From Paenibacillus paeoniae (GTDB lineage Bacteria; Bacillota; Bacilli; Paenibacillales; Paenibacillaceae), in assembly GCF_003388735.1 (NCBI RefSeq), contig NZ_QUBQ01000002.1:744001-808000 (forward strand): a stretch of DNA of 64,000 nucleotides. Reading direction: 5' to 3'. Positions 58,333 through 64,000 of this stretch are shown here, in pieces. Numbering within the stretch: the first letter of the stretch is position 1; each line of letters begins with the position of its first letter. The notes under the pieces were generated by a model, which was not told where the DNA came from, searched no databases, and was given only the letters and a program-made list of their open reading frames with translations. The position numbers and the translations under genes were made by a program.

Positions 58333-59361
58333 ATGAGTGCTATCTGGCATGCTTCTATACAAGGAGTTCCTTGGGATGCAGAGAAGATGATTCATGCTGT
58401 TAATCATTTGCGAAACCGGGCAACCGTAAGCTTCAGAGTTGGCGCGGACACAATAGATGATTTGATTGAACTGGACACGAAGGTATTTGCCAAGCGGCCC
58501 GATCTGATTCTGTTTATTTCAACTATGGATCAGAAAACCCGCTACACGGAGGAGTTCCTGAAGACACTCGCTTCTTTGAAGCACGTAGCCGCTTTGCGAC
58601 TGGACCTCCGTGAACAACAAGATTTAACCCTGCTGGGCGCGATGACTCATATGCAATTTTTGAACATAAGCTCGCCCAAAAAGGCGATTAACCTGGCATT
58701 CATTCAAAACTATAAGCAGCTAAACTATCTTGAGCTGCACGGAAAATTCAATGATCTAGCACCGATTGCAGAGTGCATTCGCCTGGAGACGCTTGTACTC
58801 AACTGCACAGTAGAGCAGTTGAATTTCGTAAACGAACTTCCGCTCATCAAGTATCTGTCCATCGACAGCTGTGACTTGTTGGGGCCACTCGATGCGATAG
58901 CCGAATCCAATGTCAGTATACTGAGACTGTCAGTTGTGCGCAATCTGACGGATATCGCAGCACTAGGAAAGCTTCGCAACTTGGTATTTCTTCAACTATC
59001 GTTGCCCAAGGTTGAGCGTTTGTGCGACTTCTCCGGGATGGACAAGCTCAAGCAGTTGGAGCTGGACTATATGAAAGCGTTAAAGGACATTGAAAATCTC
59101 TGGACGGCCAAGCAGCTTGAGGTTCTTAGTCTGAAGGATATCCATACCGCCATCAAAGCAGACGCCTTCGATCCCTTGAAGGATATGGAGAGTCTGCGGC
59201 AAATAGACTTCCGCTTTATCGATACCGGCAAGAAACGTAGTGCAGCCATGATCCAGCAACTAGAAAAAGGAGGCAAAGGCTCCCTTCTATACGATCACAT
59301 TCCGGAATCCGACCGCATCCGTTCCATCGCAATTGAACATTTGAACCCAATCTTGACGTAA
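58333..59361 (+). CDS. Leucine-rich-repeat-like protein, 342 aa
   Basis: Cytoplasmic protein without a signal peptide. From about residue 85 to 290 a repeat of 21-24 residues with the LRR-like pattern LxxLxxLxLxx is visible (LKHVAALRLDL, MQFLNISS, KQLNYLELHGKF, LETLVLNCTV, IKYLSIDSCDL, LVFLQLSLPKV, LKQLELDYM, LEVLSLKDI). The N-terminal 80 residues are not repetitive. It probably binds a protein partner; the role is unknown. It is monocistronic with a strong terminator. Confidence 0.72.
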   Translation: MSAIWHASIQGVPWDAEKMIHAVNHLRNRATVSFRVGADTIDDLIELDTKVFAKRPDLILFISTMDQKTRYTEEFLKTLASLKHVAALRLDLREQQDLTLLGAMTHMQFLNISSPKKAINLAFIQNYKQLNYLELHGKFNDLAPIAECIRLETLVLNCTVEQLNFVNELPLIKYLSIDSCDLLGPLDAIAESNVSILRLSVVRNLTDIAALGKLRNLVFLQLSLPKVERLCDFSGMDKLKQLELDYMKALKDIENLWTAKQLEVLSLKDIHTAIKADAFDPLKDMESLRQIDFRFIDTGKKRSAAMIQQLEKGGKGSLLYDHIPESDRIRSIAIEHLNPILT

Positions 59362-59365
59362 AAAT

Positions 59366-59407
59366 AAAACGGCCATTCCCACTACAAAACAGGGAGTGGC
59401 CGTTTTT
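59366..59407. terminator. Bidirectional terminator
   Basis: AAACGGCCA/TGGCCGTTT stem with an inner TCCC/GGGA helix, TTTTT on the plus side and TTTTATTTTT on the minus side. It lies between two convergent genes. Confidence 0.85.
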
Positions 59408-59440
59408 GTCTGGAGTATTCCGTCCATTTCCTCTACTCTT

Positions 59441-61399
59441 CTAATCCTTCACTTGCTTCAAATGACGCACCGCATGAATGGCCACACGAATGAGCAGAAC
59501 TGCGCTAATTAAGATGCCCGTATATCCGAACATGGTCACCATATTGAATTCATCCCCCGTGGAACGCCCGCCCAAGCTCAACAACCCGATGGAAATTCCC
59601 CCGAACGCCGTTCCGACAAAAGCAAGCAGCGCTTGCGAAATCCATTTAGTCACAAAGGACGTGTTCGCCTTGTCGGAGAAAAAGCCCACTTTTACGGAAA
59701 ACTCGCCCTTCTCCAGCATGGAGCCAAGATGATCGAGCCGCCGCGGCAGCCTGCGCATGACGGGCAGCAATTCAAGCAGTTCATTTGTCGCTGTCTCTTT
59801 CAAGTCGGCGGTGGAGCTGATCGGAAGAAATTGCGCAGTATGCTCTCTCGCAAAACGCCGCGATTCGTCCATCAGGCTGAAGGATGGATTCAGCTGCATC
59901 ATCGTCCCCTCAAGCGTAATGAGCGAGCGGAACGCGCCTGCTACATTCGGGTAAAACGATAGTCCGAACTCCCCGATCATACGGAACAGCCCTTGAATGA
60001 ACGCATCCGAGCCGCCCGACGCATCATAAGCGGTCTGAACGAGCAGTTGGCTGAGCGCTTGCTCCAGATCATCCTGATCAATCTCCTGCTTCGTCTCCAC
60101 TAGTTGCAGAAGCGCATCCTTGATCATATAAGGGCTTCGTTTCTCAAACCCGATTAGCAATCGCTTCAGCGCATCAAGCTGTAGCGTTCCCAGCCGCCCA
60201 ACCGAGCCAAAGTCAAGCAGAGCTGGCGTTCCGTCACTCAGAATATAGACGTTGCCGGGATGAGGATCGGCATGAAAGATGCCTTTGAAAAAGATTTGTT
60301 CCAGCATGCAATCGAAGATTCGCCTCTGGACTTCTAAGCGATCTATGCCACGTTCATCCAATATGGCAGTACCGCTCTTAACGCTTGCCCCCTCCATATA
60401 TTCCATCACAAGCACCTTCGCATTGCTATGTTCGCGGTATACATGCGGGATTTTCACTTTAGAAGGACTATTCACGAGCGATGCCGTCACTTGTGCGAAA
60501 TTACGGGCCTCAATTCGAAAATCGGTCTCTTCTTTCATAGCTGCAGAAAATCCCTTTGCCAGCTCAAGGAAGCCGATATTTCTGGCCCAGGCGGATTTGC
60601 CCGCCGCCCAGGCTGCGAAACGGACCAGAATATCCAGATCGCGCTGTAGCTTAGAAGATATATCCGGACGAAGCAGCTTGACGACTACTTGCTTCCTGCC
60701 CTCGCGCAAAGTAGCGCGATGGACTTGTCCAATCGACGCCGCAGCAAGCGGCTCCATCTCAAATGTCTCGAAGATTTCATCTTTGGGACGATCCAGCTCC
60801 TTGGTCAATAGGTCTTCCACTTGAGCCGTCGTTAGACGGACGACATTCTCTTGCAAATGCGACAACTCTTCCACGATGGCCGGAGGCAAGAGATCCGAGC
60901 GCGTCGATAGCACCTGACCGAATTTAATGAAAAACCCGCCGCAAGCCTCAAGGGTTTTGCGGAGCGATACCGCCAGCTTTTGATCCGAAGCAGGGGTTCG
61001 CTTGAGCGCCAAATTTTTGCCTACGCCGTATCGAATTGCGATAATCAGCACCTGGACGTATCTACGCTGCCGATTCCACCAGGCAGATAGTCGTTTGAAC
61101 GGATTTTGGGTATCGGCAAGCCGCTCTCCCCTCTCCCCGATCGGAAGGGGATCGAACATCTCGAAAAATAAATAAAAGAGGAGCGAGACAATCACCATGC
61201 TAAGCAGCCACAGCCATCCGGCCACTCCGAATTCATCGGCCTCGTAAATTGGCATGTACCCATAATAGTAGACCGTAGACGTTACGATGACACTAAGCAG
61301 CGAGGCCATCACTTGTTTCTTAAAACTGATCTTGGTCCCAATCAATCGGCCGATTACAAAAATCATAATAACCGCTAATAAAATGAACTGAGAATACAT
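59441..61399 (-). CDS. AarF/UbiB (ABC1)-family atypical kinase
   Basis: 652 residues. Two N-terminal membrane helices (about 1-70), then the UbiB/ADCK kinase-like domain: KxGQ motif GGFFIKFGQVLSTRSDLLP, the Ala-rich loop LAAASIGQVHRA replacing the Gly-rich loop, VVVKLLRP with the ATP Lys, KEETDFRIEARN, and HADPHPGNV as catalytic loop. Two more helices close the C-terminus (about 585-645). Family members support isoprenoid-lipid metabolism; in menaquinone-using Firmicutes the role is not defined. The start at 61399 follows GAGAGGAGAG. Confidence 0.9.
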   Translation of the reverse strand: MYSQFILLAVIMIFVIGRLIGTKISFKKQVMASLLSVIVTSTVYYYGYMPIYEADEFGVAGWLWLLSMVIVSLLFYLFFEMFDPLPIGERGERLADTQNPFKRLSAWWNRQRRYVQVLIIAIRYGVGKNLALKRTPASDQKLAVSLRKTLEACGGFFIKFGQVLSTRSDLLPPAIVEELSHLQENVVRLTTAQVEDLLTKELDRPKDEIFETFEMEPLAAASIGQVHRATLREGRKQVVVKLLRPDISSKLQRDLDILVRFAAWAAGKSAWARNIGFLELAKGFSAAMKEETDFRIEARNFAQVTASLVNSPSKVKIPHVYREHSNAKVLVMEYMEGASVKSGTAILDERGIDRLEVQRRIFDCMLEQIFFKGIFHADPHPGNVYILSDGTPALLDFGSVGRLGTLQLDALKRLLIGFEKRSPYMIKDALLQLVETKQEIDQDDLEQALSQLLVQTAYDASGGSDAFIQGLFRMIGEFGLSFYPNVAGAFRSLITLEGTMMQLNPSFSLMDESRRFAREHTAQFLPISSTADLKETATNELLELLPVMRRLPRRLDHLGSMLEKGEFSVKVGFFSDKANTSFVTKWISQALLAFVGTAFGGISIGLLSLGGRSTGDEFNMVTMFGYTGILISAVLLIRVAIHAVRHLKQVKD

Positions 61400-61601
61400 C
61401 TTCTCTCTCCTCTCAGCAAAGGATTGCCTTCTAACGTTATACGTAATGTTGTATCGGCAACACGATCTGATATATGAAGCAGTTGTTCCCGGTTTCCCGC
61501 CCACTCGATCATACTACAGAACATTCCATATCAAAAACGGCAGCTTCAATTGCCAATCAAGCCTTCAGCAATCGAAGTGCAGTTTCTCGTGTCCGGTTTG
61601 T

Positions 61602-62465
61602 CTACAATTGCCTCACATTCATCGGTTTCCTTGCCATAAACAATGCCGCTCCAAGCAAGGCAAGCGCTACAAATATTCCGGATTCTCCTGTCCAAAGCAG
61701 CGCATTCTCGCCCTTGGAGAAAGCGTCGAAGACATCTTGAATGACGGCATTCCACGTCGCATGCAGGAAGATCGCAGGCCATACGCTGCCGGTCGTGAGA
61801 CGCAAACGCCCAAGAATGCAACTAAAGGAGGTCACCGATATCATAAATAACACAATGGATAAAGCGAGGATCGGGCCGGAATAATAGGCTCCGAATATCA
61901 TGACCGGCAGATGCCATACTCCCCAGATGATCCCGCTGATCAGCATCGGGTTCGGAATCTTGGCATCGATCATCCGTGTCAGCATATAACCCCGCCAGCC
62001 GATCTCCTCTCCGGCGCCGCCGATCAAACCTTCCAACGAGCCTACAACCAGTTGCAAGAGCAAGACTCCTAAAAAGATAACCGCTGGATGAGCCTTCATG
62101 AGCGTGTCCGGCGTGACATAATCCACTAGCCCTGTTATCCAGGCTAAGCCGTAAGCGATCAGTCCAATTACGATAGGAAGCAAAAGAATGACGGGCCATG
62201 TCTTCAGCGTTCGCCGCCCTCCGAACCGCAAAGAAATATCCTTAAAACCCTCGTGCAATACCAATCTGGTGAAGATAGAAGCCAAGCCCGGTGCCCACAT
62301 CAAGAGCAGAATAAAGATCTCGATTTTCATCGCAAGCACATAGCCAAGTACCGTAAGCGGAACGAGCAGGGCGAAAAATACGAGAAGCCCCCGCCTCGCC
62401 AAGCGAATGCGCTCCTTCTCCTCATTTAACCCTATGGCAGGGGTGCTGCTAAAGTTTGTTCTCAT
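61602..62465 (-). CDS. CPBP-family intramembrane metalloprotease
   Basis: 287-residue integral membrane protein with about eight helices. The CPBP (Abi, CAAX-like) active-site motifs are present: GGAGEEIGWRGYML (EExxxR, about 150-163), WGVWHLPVMIF (about 182-192) and FLHATWNAV (about 233-241). It may cleave membrane proteins or a modified peptide; the target is unknown. AGAAGGGG precedes the ATG. Confidence 0.9.
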   Translation of the reverse strand: MRTNFSSTPAIGLNEEKERIRLARRGLLVFFALLVPLTVLGYVLAMKIEIFILLLMWAPGLASIFTRLVLHEGFKDISLRFGGRRTLKTWPVILLLPIVIGLIAYGLAWITGLVDYVTPDTLMKAHPAVIFLGVLLLQLVVGSLEGLIGGAGEEIGWRGYMLTRMIDAKIPNPMLISGIIWGVWHLPVMIFGAYYSGPILALSIVLFMISVTSFSCILGRLRLTTGSVWPAIFLHATWNAVIQDVFDAFSKGENALLWTGESGIFVALALLGAALFMARKPMNVRQL

Positions 62466-62698
62466 GGTTGTAGCCCCTTCTGATCAAAGTATGTATTGCC
62501 ATGTAGAAGTATAGCAACTCCTTCAATCCCATCAGAACATACTAAGGCCTAGTTTTGCCCCCGGCCATGAGCCCAGTATGCTTTGGACTAAAGGACAGGC
62601 GGAACCTATAGAAAACGACAACCGAACGCTTAGGTTCGACTGCCGTTATACGCTTAAGCGGATGGTAGCATCCATGAACACGAATGTTCTCCTATAGA

Positions 62699-63892
62699 CT
62701 AATAATGCACGCTGCTATAGTTTGGCCGGTACCAGTTCCACCAATCAGTCTCACCTAGAGCAGGACGCGTGACATGCTCATGCTCCCGCAGTTTAAGCAA
62801 CTCTTTTGTAGGACCAGTAACAACAAGACCGTAGCTTCTGGCTCCATGCTCGCTTACATAATCGATGCGTTCCTGAAGCTTGGGATCGGTGTAAACCATT
62901 TTGAGGACCCAGCGTTCATGCTTTTGCAGTTCTTTAAGACCCTGCAGGAAGGCCTGCTCCTTGGCTGGGCCATCGCCCCATACTTGCAGCCCGTTACGTT
63001 TAACATACTGGAGCATTAGGCTGTCACTCATGCCCCATAACTCCCCGCTCCATCCAGATAGTACGTTGCCTCTCTTCTCACTCGTCTGCTCAAGCCCGGT
63101 ATCGAACGCATACCAGACAACATCCATGTCATAATTGTTGAACATGGCATAGATTTCTTCCAGCGAATAAGTCGCATCCAGCGAGATGGCCAGTTCTGAC
63201 ACTGTGCCTTCCGGAAGCATCTCCAGAGCTTTCCATACACCGTCATCTGAAATCCCTTGATTTTGTCGTTTCTCTTCTGTAACCGTCTGTTTAGCATCGG
63301 GATAGGCAAAGTATAGGGAACTCTGATGTCCTCCAGCGAACCATTCCCGCTTCACATTGAGCAAATTGAATCGCATCTCCCCGCGCAAGTTGCCCAGCAG
63401 CTCATTTCCATATCCAACTCTCTTACTCATCTTATAATTCATCGAGAGATTGAAGTAAAAGCCCGTGTTGACTACACCGCTCTCCACATTCAGATTGGGC
63501 ACGGTCATGCCGACGGCTGTTCCCAATACTCGGGGCAATCGATCGTTGGTACTCGATGAACCGCCTACGCCATAGAGCAACCCGGTCGCGATACCGGAGA
63601 GGATGGACAGCAAGATAAATGCGCAAAGCAGATTAACTGCCGTGCTTACACGATTCCTCCACTTGGCTCTTCTCATCCAACGCTGCTGCTTGCCAGCTGA
63701 TGGGGCAGCCGGTTCAGACGGCATCGAAGGAACTAGCGGCGTTTGGCCAGCCATGGCCCCGTCCAGTCTTTCCTGGCACGTCGGACATTGCTCCAGATGC
63801 GCTTCGGCCAGACGCTCTTCCTCCGGTGTACATTCTCCTCTCAGGTATCGATCCCAGAGCGGCTCCATCTCTTTACATAATCGCTTGGTCAT
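62699..63892 (-). CDS. Anti-sigma factor (zinc-finger type, sigma-factor regulator)
   Basis: 397 residues. The cytoplasmic N-terminus has a zinc-finger anti-sigma motif, LAEAHLEQCPTCQERL (His-x3-Cys-x2-Cys, about 31-46). One transmembrane helix is at about 84-108 (VNLLCAFILLSILSGIATGL). The rest is an extracytoplasmic sensor domain. It should hold the upstream ECF sigma factor until a surface signal arrives. Its ATG overlaps the sigma-gene stop (ATGA), with AGGAGGGG inside the sigma gene. Confidence 0.88.
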   Translation of the reverse strand: MTKRLCKEMEPLWDRYLRGECTPEEERLAEAHLEQCPTCQERLDGAMAGQTPLVPSMPSEPAAPSAGKQQRWMRRAKWRNRVSTAVNLLCAFILLSILSGIATGLLYGVGGSSSTNDRLPRVLGTAVGMTVPNLNVESGVVNTGFYFNLSMNYKMSKRVGYGNELLGNLRGEMRFNLLNVKREWFAGGHQSSLYFAYPDAKQTVTEEKRQNQGISDDGVWKALEMLPEGTVSELAISLDATYSLEEIYAMFNNYDMDVVWYAFDTGLEQTSEKRGNVLSGWSGELWGMSDSLMLQYVKRNGLQVWGDGPAKEQAFLQGLKELQKHERWVLKMVYTDPKLQERIDYVSEHGARSYGLVVTGPTKELLKLREHEHVTRPALGETDWWNWYRPNYSSVHY

Positions 63893-64000
63893 AGGTCATC
63901 CCCTCCTCCGTAAATGTGCTGGATCAGACGCCGCAGTTCCTCGCGTCCGCGATGAATGTTTATTTTGACACTGGAGATCGACAAGCCTGTAATATCGGCA
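63889..64000 (-). CDS. ECF-type RNA polymerase sigma factor (C-terminal end only)
   Basis: The last 36 codons of a gene entering from the right edge. They read DITGLSISSVKINIHRGREE and then LRRLI, the recognition helix of sigma region 4.2, and end in a tail before TGA. It overlaps the anti-sigma gene by four bases, the usual coupling of such pairs. Confidence 0.82.
   Translation of the reverse strand, partial: ADITGLSISSVKINIHRGREELRRLIQHIYGGGDDL

Overview
The window looks like chromosome of a Paenibacillus-type Firmicute. Evidence: AGGAGG-like ribosome binding sites with frequent TTG/GTG starts, lipoprotein signal peptides on the binding proteins, an AraC regulator fused to a siderophore-binding domain under a Fur box, an S-layer-homology (SLH) surface protein, a 7TM sensor kinase, and DUF4303, DUF5412 and DUF817 genes. 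I see no rRNA, tRNA, prophage, transposase or CRISPR array. All family names come from reading motifs, not from database searches.

Layout. 0-9.2 kb: a cut-off metal/phosphonate-type binding protein, a small membrane protein, a MerR regulator with a textbook 20-bp-spacer MerR promoter, csaA, an EamA exporter preceded by a leader peptide and a terminator-like hairpin, an AraC regulator, a methyltransferase, an acetyltransferase and a secreted esterase with a CBM9-like tail. 9.3-12.2 kb: iron uptake, with a siderophore-binding lipoprotein and its AraC/binding-domain sensor, both behind perfect Fur boxes. 12.3-14.1 kb: DUF4303 and DUF5412 genes.

14.2-36.0 kb is one large, probably co-regulated sulfur/nitrogen scavenging island. 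It holds a sulfonate-type ABC transporter, an operon of asparagine synthetase, PrpF-like isomerase, acyl-CoA-dehydrogenase-like flavoprotein, allantoinase-like amidohydrolase and bicupin, an acireductone-dioxygenase-like protein, an FMN reductase, an NCS2 permease, two DsbA/FrnE proteins, OsmC, two cystine-type binding-protein/permease pairs without an ATPase, a luciferase-like monooxygenase, an OYE flavoenzyme and a LysR regulator. Six of its promoters carry the same element, ATW-N10-TATTGGW, at a fixed 19-20 bases from the -10 box. The LysR protein is the obvious candidate to bind it.

36-40 kb: small genes, including a Nudix remnant and an atypical shikimate-kinase homologue. 38.9-56.1 kb: a two-component system whose response regulator and 7TM histidine kinase bracket a 13.9-kb gene for a 4634-residue SLH surface protein. 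That protein has 24 beta-type repeats followed by about 2000 residues of alpha-helical repeats. 56.3-64 kb: DUF817 protein, acetyltransferase, leucine-rich-repeat-like protein, AarF-family kinase, CPBP protease, and an anti-sigma factor with the end of its ECF sigma gene.

Two intergenic arrays (27.8-28.2 kb and 57.2-57.6 kb) are each built from eight copies of one palindromic core.
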